Notes under the pieces: generated by a model
The model's input: only the letters and a program-made list of their open reading frames with translations
Database searches by the model: none
What the model was told of the DNA's origin: nothing
Shown here: piece by piece, positions 28,747 through 38,587 of the stretch
Numbering within the stretch: position 1 is the first letter of the stretch
Layout of the letters: every line of letters begins with the position of its first letter
Program-made: the position numbers and the translations under genes
Source: 'Nostoc azollae' 0708
GTDB lineage: Bacteria; Cyanobacteriota; Cyanobacteriia; Cyanobacteriales; Nostocaceae
Direction: 5' to 3'
Assembly (NCBI RefSeq): GCF_000196515.1
Contig: NC_014248.1
Location: forward strand, 4,282,001 to 4,346,000
Length of the DNA stretch: 64,000 nucleotides

Positions 28747-28920
28747 ACCTGAGACTAATAAATCGAAGTAAGGAAAGAAATTATGGACATAATAAAATAG
28801 AGATATAAATCAAAGACGTTAGCTTATTTTCTGATAGAAATTAAATTAATAGAGAGAAAAATTAGGTAAGTAATCGATAGTAGGGAAAACAATGCTCTGG
28901 TAAAGGATTCACAATGAAAT

Positions 28921-30531
28921 CTCTCTCTTAAGTCCAGTAACAGATGTGTTTTTCTTGGTTAAGTGTAACTAAATGAATAGACTGAAAGCATGGAAAAATC
29001 CAGCGTAAAGTGGGGCGGTCAGTTGGTTTGCCCAATTGATTTTTTACTGTTGATTTAGACTCTCTCAAAGGGGTTCTAATTTGTCGTTGCGCTGAAGTAT
29101 AAACCAGCAGACATAAACCCATAATCATTCCCAGGGACTCTATTCTCTCTGGACTTTTTAGGAAAATACTGTCTGCAAAAAATAATGGGTCTTTGAGAAA
29201 AGCAAACCCTCTCTGGCAAGACTGTTGAGCTTTCTTTATATTCACTCAAGATGGAGTCATGGGTAAGTTCATTGGAATCCAAAAGGTTTGTACCAATAAT
29301 AAAAGGCCCTGCCCTCAGAAATTCTGTATTAATTTTACTTTCATTCTGGGAGACTGTAGCTGATATTTCAGAGGATATCTCTCCTGAACTATCTTTTTTC
29401 TTAGATTTGATTTGAGTAACGTTACTCTGGTTAATTTGGTGATATTTGAATTGTTTGAATAGTTTAGATAACCCCTTGATAGCATCACCTTCACAAGCAA
29501 ATTTTTCTGGTGATAACTTTTTGAAATCTTGCACAGCTTTTGATTATGCTTTGGTAATTTTTTGTGAGAGTTTACCCAGGTCTGATTCTCTTCTTTCTTG
29601 ACTTTGCACTACTAACCATCTTTGTTCTATTCCTGCATAATTTACTGTTTTTGAAGCTAGTTTATATCCGGGTAAGTTACTATCAACAAATTCTGTTTCT
29701 GGTAATGTTGATATTAATGATTGTGCTGATTTTACGCTTAATGGCACTGGATATAACCAGCTTAAATCTGACATCATTTATCATTTTTAGATTTGATTCT
29801 GTATATAAGGCCAAGTCTGCTACTATGAGACTGTTAACTTTTAACTGTTTTTGGTACTCTACTGCTATTTTACCAAAGCATGATGAATCTGCTTGGTTTC
29901 CCGATGCTAGTTTTAAAAATATTGGTATGTCTCTATCTCCTGAACATATCATTTCTATGATGAACTGTTTTAACTCCGCTCTATGGTCACCAGAATAACC
30001 GTAGGTGGTGGTTATTTCTTTTGGTGATTTTACTGCTAATTCTTCTATTTCTTGATTATTTCCTACTTTTTGACTCTCAAATATTACTTCTGGTAAGCTG
30101 GTATTATATTGCCCATGTACGTCCATTTATGATGAGTTTAGATGTCCTACTCATAGGGATACTCCAAATTTTTAGGCTGCTTTTAAGGCGACAATAAAAA
30201 ATATTCTATCCAATCCTTTTATAAATAGTTTATCCATGACTCTCCCCAGTTTATCGTCCTTGAGATATTCTGGTGTTACTCCTGCTCCTATTAGATACCA
30301 ACAGGGGATTGTTTCAAAATCTTGGGGAAACCTATATAAGGGTTTTTATACAAATCCTAACCCTTTGATTATCATGGCTTTTACTACATGACCCGGACTT
30401 ACTTTCTCTCCAATTTCAAGGATTATTTCTACTACTCCTATGGGGTCTATTATTCCTCCTACTATGCCTAAATGGTATAGGTTTTGAATTTCCATTTTTT
30501 GAAGCTTTGATTTCACAACAGAATTATCCAA
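28921..30531 (-). pseudogene. IS1634-family transposase (copy C), multiple stops
   Basis: The parts in order on the minus strand are LYHLGIVGGIIDPIGVVE, then LPEVIFESQKVGNNQEIEE and TYGYSGDHRAELKQFI, IFLKLASGNQADSSCFG (in frame here, unlike copies B and D), LVDSNLPGYKL-type and YAGIEQRWLVVQSQERRE, and finally MIMGLCLLVYTSAQRQIRT and RPTLRWIFPCFQSIH. It shares with B and D the TAA after GLGFV and the two stops near SL*...HLDSS*. It is inactive. Confidence 0.75.
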
Positions 30532-30905
30532 AACTCCTGTTGTGATTAAATCATTTCTTCTTCTGTTCTAATTTAATTTTTAAATCATTAAATTTTCTTT
30601 TCTCTTATCTTCTTTACAAAACTTTATTCTCTCACTCTATTCCCATTTTAATCATACTTGTTCTTATTAAGCCTTTTCTTCCTTGCAGGAGCTTTAGTTC
30701 TTGTGTACTACTATCTGTGACAGTTAGGGTGCGGAAGGTGGGATCAAGAGTCGCTGCATTGCATTTTTAAACTCCTGAATTCGGAATGAATTAGACGATC
30801 CTAATAAGTTCCAAAATAATGCTGGTGCATCGAGAATAACAGACTCTTTAAAATCACTATCGCTGTTATAAATTGTCATAAAACTACTGGTAGCTATTAC
30901 CTTTA

Positions 30906-31864
30906 CTCTGATTACAACCAAATCGCTTTTATCCTGGAAATACTGCGACTTCTAGCCGAAAAACCACGTGGACGCAAAGAATTAGAAGAGTTACTCTCAA
31001 TGTTTATGGAACAGCATGGTAAATCTGCTGATCATGCTGATGTTAAGCAAAAACTCACTGGTCCTATTCGTGAAATTAGAGACGGCGGTATTAAAATAGA
31101 CAGCGTAACTTATAGTCCCTATAAATTAGTTGAGTCAAATTTTCCCATGCTTCTGTCAACTGAACAACGAGAAGCCCTGGCTATAGCCGGATATTTCCTT
31201 TCTAATATGGGGTTTTCGGGACAAGCAAGCCAAATTCAACGTATTGGAAATTTAACAGAATTAGGATATTCCACCGTCTATTAAAGTTGATTTTAATCCT
31301 CCGGTGGATTATACCGATCACAATTTAGATACCATCGCTTCCCAACTCAAAGCACGGTTTCAACAAAGATGTCGCTACACCATTCGCTATGAAAGCAAAC
31401 TAGGATAAGGACGCATTTGGGATATTGACAGGTCAGAATTAAGACTAGATGAGAGTACTCTCTACTTATTTGCATTTGTACCTGACTGGCGTTCTTCCCG
31501 ATTTGATTATTGGCCTAATATAGATGAAAATCAGATTCTTCGCCTAGATAAAATTGTCAATGTTGGTGCTGCATCTACTACTCATTGGTTATCCTGCGAC
31601 TTTCCCACATTAAAAATTCGCTATCGGACAAGCGGACAATTATCTAATTATCACCCCCGACGCAAAGATGAAGAAATCGTTGACCGTGATCCGGAAGGAA
31701 AATACTGTGACATTGAGGCAACTATAGATTATTGGTTTTGGTTTCGTCAGCGGATTTTGAAATATGGGGCAAATGCTGAGATTTTAACTCCCCAAATGTT
31801 GACAGATGAAATTAAAAAAGAGTATAAAAAAATCTGGGGAAAATTATCATCGACAAAAATATAA
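30906..31864 (+). pseudogene. WYL-domain regulator associated with type I-D CRISPR, truncated and frameshifted
   Basis: It reads IAFILEILRLLAEKPRGRKE, SVTYSPYKLVESNFP, LLSTEQREALAIAGYFLSNM and ASQIQRIGNLTELG to a stop at 31282. A frame change gives VDFNPPVDYTDHNLDTIAS, then RYTIRYESKLG, IWDIDRSELRLDESTLYLFA, FPTLKIRYRTSGQLSN and IDYWFWFRQRILKYGANAE, ending at TAA 31862. The order winged-helix then WYL then C-terminal extension matches the WYL transcriptional regulators found beside cyanobacterial I-D cas operons. The N-terminus is missing at the junction with csc3. It is divergent from the cas genes, as expected for an autoregulated repressor. Confidence 0.65.
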
Positions 31865-32030
31865 ACTAATTATCTAGGTATTAACTTACCGTGATTTCTA
31901 GCAGATGCGATTGCTCTAGGATTAGCAGTCAATATCTAAATACCCGGTACTGTCACAAAATCACCATCATCTGTAACTGTGTTTATATATTAGAACCTTT
32001 GTCCTAAAAGTACAACTCATATCTAGTAAA
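31865..32030. other. Short stretch with unresolved coding traces
   Basis: A plus-strand frame reads FLADAIALGLAVN, reminiscent of the C-terminal part of PIN-domain toxins. It is too short and broken to assign. Nothing else is recognisable. Confidence 0.25.
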
Positions 32031-32031
32031 A

Positions 32032-32283
32032 TTAGTAGTAGTTCGCCTCACATTTAATTGTGGTGTTTATTGTGATGTTTATCAAGGTTCCCTCAAAAAA
32101 AGTGGGTGTGCTTTGATAGAGTTCCTTGCTGGAGTCCTGGCTATAGATTTCTATTTTACCCTGTTTGGCCTTTACAAAATTCTTCAATAAATCAAGACCT
32201 GAACCTCCAGTGATCTGTTGCCAAAGTCTAAATATACGAATGAAGTCTGTTAGATAGTCATTGAGGGTTGGGACTTTGAGCAT
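32032..32283 (-). pseudogene. C-terminal fragment of a GHKL-type ATP-binding protein
   Basis: An 83-codon remnant reads MLKVPTLNDYLTDFIRIFRL, then GGSGLDLLKNFVKAKQGKIE and FFEGTLINITINTTIKCEA, ending NYY. The GSGLGLxLLKxFVKxNxGxxxIYS pattern followed by FFEGTxVNI is the end of small cyanobacterial GHKL ATPases that often sit beside a STAS-like protein. Here the second Gly of GxGLG is Asp. The N-terminal nucleotide-binding part and any partner gene are absent. It is a fragment with no predicted activity. Confidence 0.5.
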
Positions 32284-32581
32284 TCTTGTCAGTGGAGTTT
32301 GAGCAATTCAGGACACTGGATAGTCGTAAATATTACTACCTTAGATTAAGGATAAAGGATACACGAATACTTAAATTCTCCCTTGAACTTCTTACTAAGA
32401 TGCTCTATAACTTCGATCAGCTTTAAGCTGCTTCCCAATCTGATACATATCCAATTTCTGATAAAAATGGGAATGTCAAGACAAAAATATAATTCTTAAT
32501 TCGAAAACTCAACCAATCTAAACAATTATTCTGCCAAAGTTTTGCAGTACAATGAGAAATTTGGAGAGAAGAGGTTTTTGA
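32284..32581. other. Upstream region of the histidine phosphatase gene
   Basis: AT-rich with no recognisable gene on either strand. A purine-rich TTGGAGAGAAGAGG at about 32561 lies just before the ATG at 32582 and could act as the ribosome binding site. No other motif was assigned. Confidence 0.4.
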
Positions 32582-33925
32582 ATGACTCGTGTCATCATTG
32601 TGCGTCATGGTCAAAGTACATATAATGTTGAACGACGTATCCAAGGACGTACTGATGCGTCAACTTTAACGGATAAAGGTCGGAGCGATGCTGGTAAAGT
32701 GGGTAAAGCCCTGAGTAATATAGCATTTACAGCAATATATAGCAGTCCTCTCAACCGAGCGAAGACGACAGCGGAAATTATTCGCAGTGAGTTGGTTGAA
32801 CATTCGTCCGTGATTCAGGTTTCTGAACATCTGGTTGAAGTAGATTTACCTTTGTGGGCAGGAATGTTATCTCTTGATGTGAAAGAGAAGTTTCCTGATG
32901 ACTATAGTATTTGGAAAAAACGTCCCCACGAATTGCATATGATTGTCAGTGACGCACACGGGACACGAGAACTTTTCCCAGTTCTGGCTTTATATGAACA
33001 AGCCAAGCAGTTTTGGCAAGAAATGTTATCTCGTCATCAAGGGGAAACTATTCTCATTGTTGGACATAATGGTATTAACCGCGCTCTGATTAGTACGGCT
33101 TTGGGTATTCCTCCCAGTGTTTATCACGGACTACAACAGTCTAATTGCGCGATTAGCGTTTTAAATTTTGCGGGTGGTTTGGGTGATACGGTTCAGCTAG
33201 ATTCAATGAATCAGACGCAACATTTGGAAGATACTTTACCCACTTTGCGACCAAATCATCAAGGATTTAGATTATTATTAGTACGTCATGGGGAAACAGA
33301 ATGGAATCGTCAAGGTAAGTTTCAAGGCCAAATTGACGTTCCTCTGAATGATAATGGCAGAGCGCAAGCAGGAAAAACTGGGGAGTTTCTCCAAGAGGTG
33401 GCGCTTGATTTTGCTTTTAGTAGCACTATGGCGCGTCCAAAAGAAACAGCGGAAATTATTCTTCAGAAGCATGCTGATATAAAGTTGGAATTACTAGATG
33501 GTTTACGGGAAATCAGTCACGGCAGTTGGGAAGGCAAGTTTGAGTCAGAAATAGAACAAGAGTTTCCCGGAGTGTTGGAACGCTGGCGTACTGTACCTGC
33601 TGAAGTACAAATGCCGCAAGGGGAAAATTTACAACAGCTATGGGAACGTAGTGTGGCTGCTTGGCAGTCAATATTACAATCGGCTGAGGTAAATCAATGG
33701 CAAATTGGGTTGGTAGTGGCTCACGATGCTACTAATAAAACTTTACTCTGCAATATCTTGGGTTTATCTCCAGAAAATTTCTGGAATTTCCGTCAAGGTA
33801 ATGGGGCAGTTAGTGTTATTGACTACCCTTTAGGCGCTAGTGGTTTACCAGTACTGCAAGCGATGAACATTACTAGTCATTTGAGTGGTGGTGTATTAGA
33901 TAAAACGGCAGCAGGAGCATTGTAG
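32582..33925 (+). CDS. Two-domain histidine phosphatase (phosphoglycerate mutase superfamily)
   Basis: A 447-residue protein made of two branch-1 histidine phosphatase domains. The first has IIVRHGQSTYN at residues 4-14, SPLNRAKTTAEI and VGHNGINRALI. The second has LLVRHGETEWN at about 232, SSTMARPKETAEI, LREISHGSWEG and VAHDATNKTLL. In the second domain the conserved S-P/S-x-x-x-R-A/T element reads SSTMARPKETA, still with Arg. Tandem PGM-like phosphatases of this size are a cyanobacterial type. The substrate is unknown. The frame is intact. It is followed on the same strand, 173 bases away, by the dihydroorotase-like gene. Confidence 0.85.
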   Translation: MTRVIIVRHGQSTYNVERRIQGRTDASTLTDKGRSDAGKVGKALSNIAFTAIYSSPLNRAKTTAEIIRSELVEHSSVIQVSEHLVEVDLPLWAGMLSLDVKEKFPDDYSIWKKRPHELHMIVSDAHGTRELFPVLALYEQAKQFWQEMLSRHQGETILIVGHNGINRALISTALGIPPSVYHGLQQSNCAISVLNFAGGLGDTVQLDSMNQTQHLEDTLPTLRPNHQGFRLLLVRHGETEWNRQGKFQGQIDVPLNDNGRAQAGKTGEFLQEVALDFAFSSTMARPKETAEIILQKHADIKLELLDGLREISHGSWEGKFESEIEQEFPGVLERWRTVPAEVQMPQGENLQQLWERSVAAWQSILQSAEVNQWQIGLVVAHDATNKTLLCNILGLSPENFWNFRQGNGAVSVIDYPLGASGLPVLQAMNITSHLSGGVLDKTAAGAL

Positions 33926-34098
33926 GATTCTGGTGTAGGCTTACACCACTCTATGGTATCGGCTGTCGGTAATGGAATTTGAGATTTTGGATTTTGGATT
34001 TCTCCATTCATCCCCAGTCCTAAGTTTAATTTTTGCGTATTTAAGAAATAGAATAGACACAGGACTGACGCATTTATACGTAATAGCCGATAGATACA

Positions 34099-35358
34099 AT
34101 GACAAAGGAATTGCTGCAACAAGTACGGTTAATCGACCCAGTTTCGGGAACTGATGAAATAGCTGATGTGTTGATTATTGATGGTTATATCCAAGCAATG
34201 GGATCACAAATTTCTGATATTAGTGCTGATATTTTTGTTCAAGATTGTCGGGGTTTGGTTCTGGGTACTGGTTTAGTTGATTTATATAGCCATTCCGGTG
34301 AACCGGGGTTTGAAGACAGAGAAACTTTGGCTTCTGTTTTGCAAGCTGCTGCTGCTGGTGGTTTTACTAGGCTTGCTGTTTTGCCTGATACTTGTCCACC
34401 TATTGATAATCCGGCTTTGGTGGCACAGTTGCAGCAAAAGAGAGTTGGGGAGAAAGCTTCAGCTTATCTGCAAATTTGGGGGGCAATAACTCTAGATTTA
34501 GCTGGTAAGCAATTAACGGAATTTCGTGATTTAGCTACTGCTGGAGTTGTGGGTTTTACGGATGGTAAACCTTGGGAAAATTTGAGTATAGTAAGGCGGG
34601 TTTTAGAATATCTGCAACCTTTTGGTAAACCTGTGGCGTTTTGGCCTTGTGATCGCTCTTTATCAGCTAATGGTATGATGCGAGAAGGTGCGGAGGCTTT
34701 GCGTATCGGTTTACCCCCTGTTCCAGCTAGTGCGGAAACTAGTGCGCTCGCAGCTTTGTTAGAATTGGTGGCTGCTATTAGAACTCCTGTACATATTATG
34801 CGGGTTTCTACAGCGCGGAGTGTGGAACTGATTGCGACTGCTAAGTTTCAAGGTTTACCAGTGACAGCCAGCACTACTTGGATGCACCTGTTACTAGATA
34901 CGAGTGATGTTAAAAGTTATCACACAGCCTTGCATTTAGACCCGCCTTTAGGTAATCCCAATGATGTAGCGGCGTTGCGTGGGGGTGTACGTGGGGGTGT
35001 GATAGATGCGATCGCTATTGATCATGCAGCCTACACCTATGAGGAAAAAGTCCAGGCTTTTGCGGAATCACCACCGGGGGCAATTGGTTTAGAGTTAGCA
35101 TTAGCTTTATTGTGGCAAAATCTGGTAGAAACTGGTGAATTCACGGCTTTAGAATTATGGCGAGTTTTGAGTAATCAACCAGCAGCGTGTTTACAACAGG
35201 AAATTAAAGCTATTAAGGTCGGTGAAAAAGCCGAATTAACATTATTTGATCCTGAACATACTTGGACTGTAAATAGAGAAAACCTTTATACGCTTTCTAA
35301 TAATACACCTTGGTGTGGGCAAGAAATTAAAGGTCGGGTTTTACAAACTTGGTGTTAA
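34099..35358 (+). CDS. Dihydroorotase-like protein (cyclic amidohydrolase fold)
   Basis: An intact 419-residue protein. The N-terminus RLIDPVSGTDEIADVLIIDG and GLVLGTGLVDLYSHSGEPG, the central SVELIATAKFQGLPVTASTT, LHLDPPLGNPNDVAAL and IDAIAIDHAAYTYEEK, and the C-terminal GEKAELTLFDP place it in the dihydroorotase family of pyrimidine synthesis. The metal-binding D-x-H-x-H reads DLYSHSGEPG, with the first His replaced by Tyr. The catalytic D-H near the end is present (AIDHA). It may be one of the DHO-like proteins with reduced or no dihydroorotase activity. That is inference. It lies downstream of the histidine phosphatase. Confidence 0.8.
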   Translation: MTKELLQQVRLIDPVSGTDEIADVLIIDGYIQAMGSQISDISADIFVQDCRGLVLGTGLVDLYSHSGEPGFEDRETLASVLQAAAAGGFTRLAVLPDTCPPIDNPALVAQLQQKRVGEKASAYLQIWGAITLDLAGKQLTEFRDLATAGVVGFTDGKPWENLSIVRRVLEYLQPFGKPVAFWPCDRSLSANGMMREGAEALRIGLPPVPASAETSALAALLELVAAIRTPVHIMRVSTARSVELIATAKFQGLPVTASTTWMHLLLDTSDVKSYHTALHLDPPLGNPNDVAALRGGVRGGVIDAIAIDHAAYTYEEKVQAFAESPPGAIGLELALALLWQNLVETGEFTALELWRVLSNQPAACLQQEIKAIKVGEKAELTLFDPEHTWTVNRENLYTLSNNTPWCGQEIKGRVLQTWC

Positions 35359-35537
35359 TTTTTTGAGGGGATGGGTTTGGAAAAATTATATCTGTTTTCA
35401 GGTATATAAATCATATCTTGTTTTTGTTTCGTACATAGGAAAAAAAGAGGTATCAATTCAAGATGTGGTCTAAATACTTGAAAACTTCTGTAATATACAT
35501 GATCTCTTATTCAAGAGTTGGAAAAGTAATAAAGATT
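35359..35537. other. Spacer after the dihydroorotase-like gene
   Basis: No frame, repeat or clear terminator hairpin was recognised in this stretch. Confidence 0.35.
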
Positions 35538-35684
35538 TCACATTGATTTAGAAGCGATAGCTGTTAGATGAACAGCGGTAATTTCCGAATAACTTGCAAA
35601 ATCCTTGGTGTTAAAAGTCAGAATATGAGTATGAGATAAATCTACATTAGGTAATAATATATTTACATCTATCAAATAAGACAT
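35538..35684 (-). pseudogene. PIN-domain (VapC-like) toxin with internal in-frame deletion
   Basis: A 48-residue frame starts MSYLIDVNILLPNVDLS and ends SYSEITAVHL-TAIASKSM. The middle joins HTHILTFNTKDFA directly to the N-terminus. The first half is the start of a PIN domain (Y.ID.N.L with the first Asp). The second half is its C-terminal T.N..DF element. About 80 central residues carrying the other acidic ligands are missing although the frame is kept. No antitoxin gene is seen next to it. Confidence 0.55.
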
Positions 35685-35714
35685 TTATTTAACCCCTGTC
35701 ACCATTTTTTCAGG

Positions 35715-35797
35715 ATAACACCAAAAATACCTATTTGATAATTAACCAATTTCTCAAACATTCTGACTCCTGACTCCTGACTCCTGAATTCTTACCT
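35715..35797. repeat. Dispersed repeat R2, partial copy
   Basis: The stretch with AAAAATACCTATTTGATAAT, AATTTCTCAAACATTCTGAC and a TCCTGAC heptamer array is almost identical to 41905-41980 and, inverted, to 54592-54660. This copy lacks the upstream part present in the other two. It ends next to the stop of the GNAT frame. Confidence 0.7.
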
Positions 35798-38566
35798 GCT
35801 AAGTTCAATTTCAGCCCTTAATACTGTTGCATGTGCTGTGGGTGAAATTTTGAAATCAAGTTTTTCACACACTCGCTGCATCCCTAAATTATCTGCCAAA
35901 ATATAGGCATAGATAGAGCAGATTTTCTCGTTTTTACCAACGTCTATTAATCTTTTGAGTATTTCTGTACCTAAGCCTTGACATTGAAAGCGATTGCTCA
36001 CCCGCATAGCAAATTCCGCAGCATCACTACCATGCAATTTACTCAACCTTCCTACTGCTAAAATTTCTGTTTCTTTAGTTGCTGGATTTTCATACTCTGT
36101 CACTAATGCCATTTCTCGCTCATAATCAATAAAGCAAATTCTCGTAAGTCTTTCATTGGCAATACGTTGACTTCATTTAATTAAATGAAAGTAACGTAAA
36201 TAAACACTTTCTTCTGACAGTGTTTTATGAAATTTTACTATCAATGGTTCATCTTCAGGACGGATGGGACGGATAGTAATTGGTGTACTATCTTTTAATT
36301 GCCAAGCGCTAACATATTGGTGAGGATAGGGACGAATTGCTAATTTTGGTAATTGATGATTTTCCACATCAGTAGAATGCAAAACTATCCTCCCATCTAA
36401 AGCTATTAGACCACCAGGATGATCAGGAGTGGGAGGAATCGCTAATAAAGGATTAATATCAATTTCTTCAATTCCTGGTTGTTCCGCAACTAATTGACTA
36501 AATACAACTAACAACTCCTCCAAAGCTGCCATATCTATACTTTTTCTCCCGCGCAAACCTTTGAGCGCTGTATAAATTTTGGTTTGTTCCATCATCAGGC
36601 GTGCTAAGGTTGTATTTAGAGGAGGAAGTGCGATCGCACTATCTTGGAAAACTTCTACTAATTGTCCACCAGCGCCAAATAATAATACTGGACCGAATTG
36701 CGGGTCTAAACTACTACCAACAATCGATTCGTAACCGCTGGTTTTTACCATTGCTTGTACAGTTACCCCTAAAAAATCTTCAGGTTTTGCCTTTTCTAAC
36801 ACCGAGGATTCGATTAGATGATATGCGCGTTTTACAGCTTCCTCATTTCGCAGATTTAACTGCACACCACCCACATCAGTTTTATGGGTAATGATTTGGG
36901 AATACAATTTTAACACTACAGGATAACCAAGATTTTCTGCACATTGCACCGCTTCCTCTGCACTTTTAGCAATGCTACCAGCAACTACAGGAATAGCATA
37001 GGCTGCTAATATTTCTTTAGATTCAAATTCTGTAAGAATTGTTCTTCCTGCTTGTCTTGCTTTTTGAATAATATTTTCTACTGAAGCACAATTAGGCAAA
37101 CTAGCACTGGCTTCTAAGTTTGGTAATACTGGAGTTTCATAAATACCCCGCAAGTTATAACTATATCGCCAAATATAGCTAAATACCCGCGCTGCTGTAT
37201 CAGGATAACGATATGTAGGTATACCTTGATGATTGAGAATTTGTTCTCCAGCAGCCACATCTGCACCACCCATCCAACTCAATAAAATTGGTTTATTTGA
37301 CATTTGCGCGTAGGGTTTTAAAAGTTCAGCAGTTTGGGTGGGATCTCTCATAGCTTGAGGTGTTAAAATTACTAATAAACCATCACTATTGGGATCTTTG
37401 GCGGCAATTTCTAAAGCTTTTGTATAACGTTGGGGATCAGCATCTCCTAAAATATCAATGGGGTTATTATGACTCCATTGGGGTGGTAATATTTCATTCA
37501 AAGAATTAATGACTTCTTCAGAAATTTGTGCCAGTTATCCCCCACTTTCGATTAATGTATCTGTTGCTAAAACGCCTGGTCCACCAGCATTGGTTAAAAT
37601 AGTTAATTTTGATCCTTGGGGACGTGGTTGTTTTGCTAATACTTCTGACATATCAAATAAATCAGAAATACTATTAACTCGTAATACTCCACAGCGATGA
37701 AAAGCTGCATCTAAAACAGCGTCACTTCCAGCTAATGCACCTGTGTGAGAAGCTGCGGCTTTCGCTGCCGCTGTCCTACGACCTGCTTTAATGAAAATTA
37801 TTGGTTTTGTTAATGCTACTTCTCGTGCCGCAGAGAGAAAAGAACACGCATCCCCAATAGATTCTATATAAATGATAATACTTTTTGTATGGGGATCATC
37901 TCCGAGATAATAAATTAAATCTCCCCATGCAATATCTAACATTGAACCAATGGAAACAAAGGCGCTAAAACCGACGTTCTCCTGCAAACTCCAATCCAGA
38001 ATTGCTGTACATAATGCCCCACTTTGACTGAGAAAACCGACGTTTCCCGGACATGCCATTTTACTAGCAAAGGTAGCATTTAAACCAGAAATTGGACTCA
38101 TTACTCCTAAACAGTTTAGTCCAATAATTCTAATTTTTCCTCGGTGTGCTTGTTGGAGTATTTCCTGTTCTAAAACAACGCCTTTTGCACCGGCTTCTTT
38201 AAAACCAGCATAAATAATAATTGCTCCTTGAATTCCTGCATCAACACAATCAGAAATAATCTGTGGGACTGTATGTACTGGTATGGCAACAACAGCTAAA
38301 TCAATTTTTTCAGGAACATCGAAAATAGTAGGATAGGCTTTAATTCCTAATACACTGTGTCGTTGAGGATTGATAGGAAAAACAGTACCACCAAAGGGAT
38401 TAGTAATTAAATTCCAAAGGAGTGTACGTCCGATACTTCCTAGTTTTTCATTTGCACCAATTACTGCTACAGTTTTAGGTGTAAAAATAACATCTAAGGG
38501 GTTTATTATCTCTGTTTGTAAGATATCATCAGCCCGGTCGCTGGTTAGTTTAATAGATTTTTGCAT
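35792..38566 (-). pseudogene. Acyl-CoA synthetase (NDP-forming)/GNAT fusion, two nonsense codons
   Basis: One continuous 925-codon frame, broken by TAA at about 37533 (TLIESGG then LAQISEEVINSL) and TGA at about 36172 (YLRYFHLIK then SQRIANERLTRI). Domains: CoA-binding ([17 protein letters not shown]), succinyl-CoA-synthetase-like ([35 protein letters not shown] with the phospho-His), ATP-grasp (YPVVLKLYSQIITHKTDVGG) and a C-terminal GNAT acetyltransferase (FQCQGLGTEILKRLI). Such proteins are ADP-forming acetate-CoA ligases or Pat-like lysine acetyltransferases. Of two ATGs, 38566 has AGGAG five bases upstream. It starts 21 bases after hoxW, so it was probably co-transcribed. Confidence 0.85.
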
Positions 38567-38587
38567 AATGACTCCTGTCATTAGTTA

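Larger units (their letters stand above)
28532..30742 (-). mobile_element. IS1634-family element, copy C (2211 bp) in csc3
   Basis: The ends CCCACATTCCGCACCCTAA and, inverted, GTTAGGGTGCGGAAGGTGGG are flanked by a perfect 6-bp target duplication ATCAAG (28526-28531 and 30743-30748). Excising it rejoins the csc3 frame exactly. The sequence is about 95% alike to copies B and D. Confidence 0.9.
27829..30905 (-). pseudogene. csc3: csc3 (cas10d) C-terminal part, split by IS1634 copy C
   Basis: The piece upstream of the IS (30743-30905) reads RVKVIATSSFMTIYNSDSDF, LDAPALFWNLLGSSNSF and EFKNAMQRLL. The piece downstream (27829-28531) continues LIAYSLHLYNGISPPDAKW, VWEVTTNVLNVFSLAQEGLR, VEKLLQEYRVFY and, after stops, MPLSKDLDKIFSVPQPVE and YKRPLIMDKSIVPTV. 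This is the C-terminal region of the large Cas10d subunit. About three quarters of the gene, including the HD nuclease part, is missing. The break at about 30905 joins directly to the oppositely oriented WYL gene, so a deletion removed the rest and any cas3. Confidence 0.75.

Noticed and set aside
23000-32000. Possible CRISPR array near the type I-D cas remnants
   Set aside because: No direct repeats of 25-40 bp with regular spacing were seen; the only repeats are IS ends and short tandem units.
35715-35797. Repeat tract as a transcription terminator of the GNAT gene
   Set aside because: The same sequence recurs at two other loci and lacks a strong stem followed by a U-run, so it is treated as a dispersed repeat.
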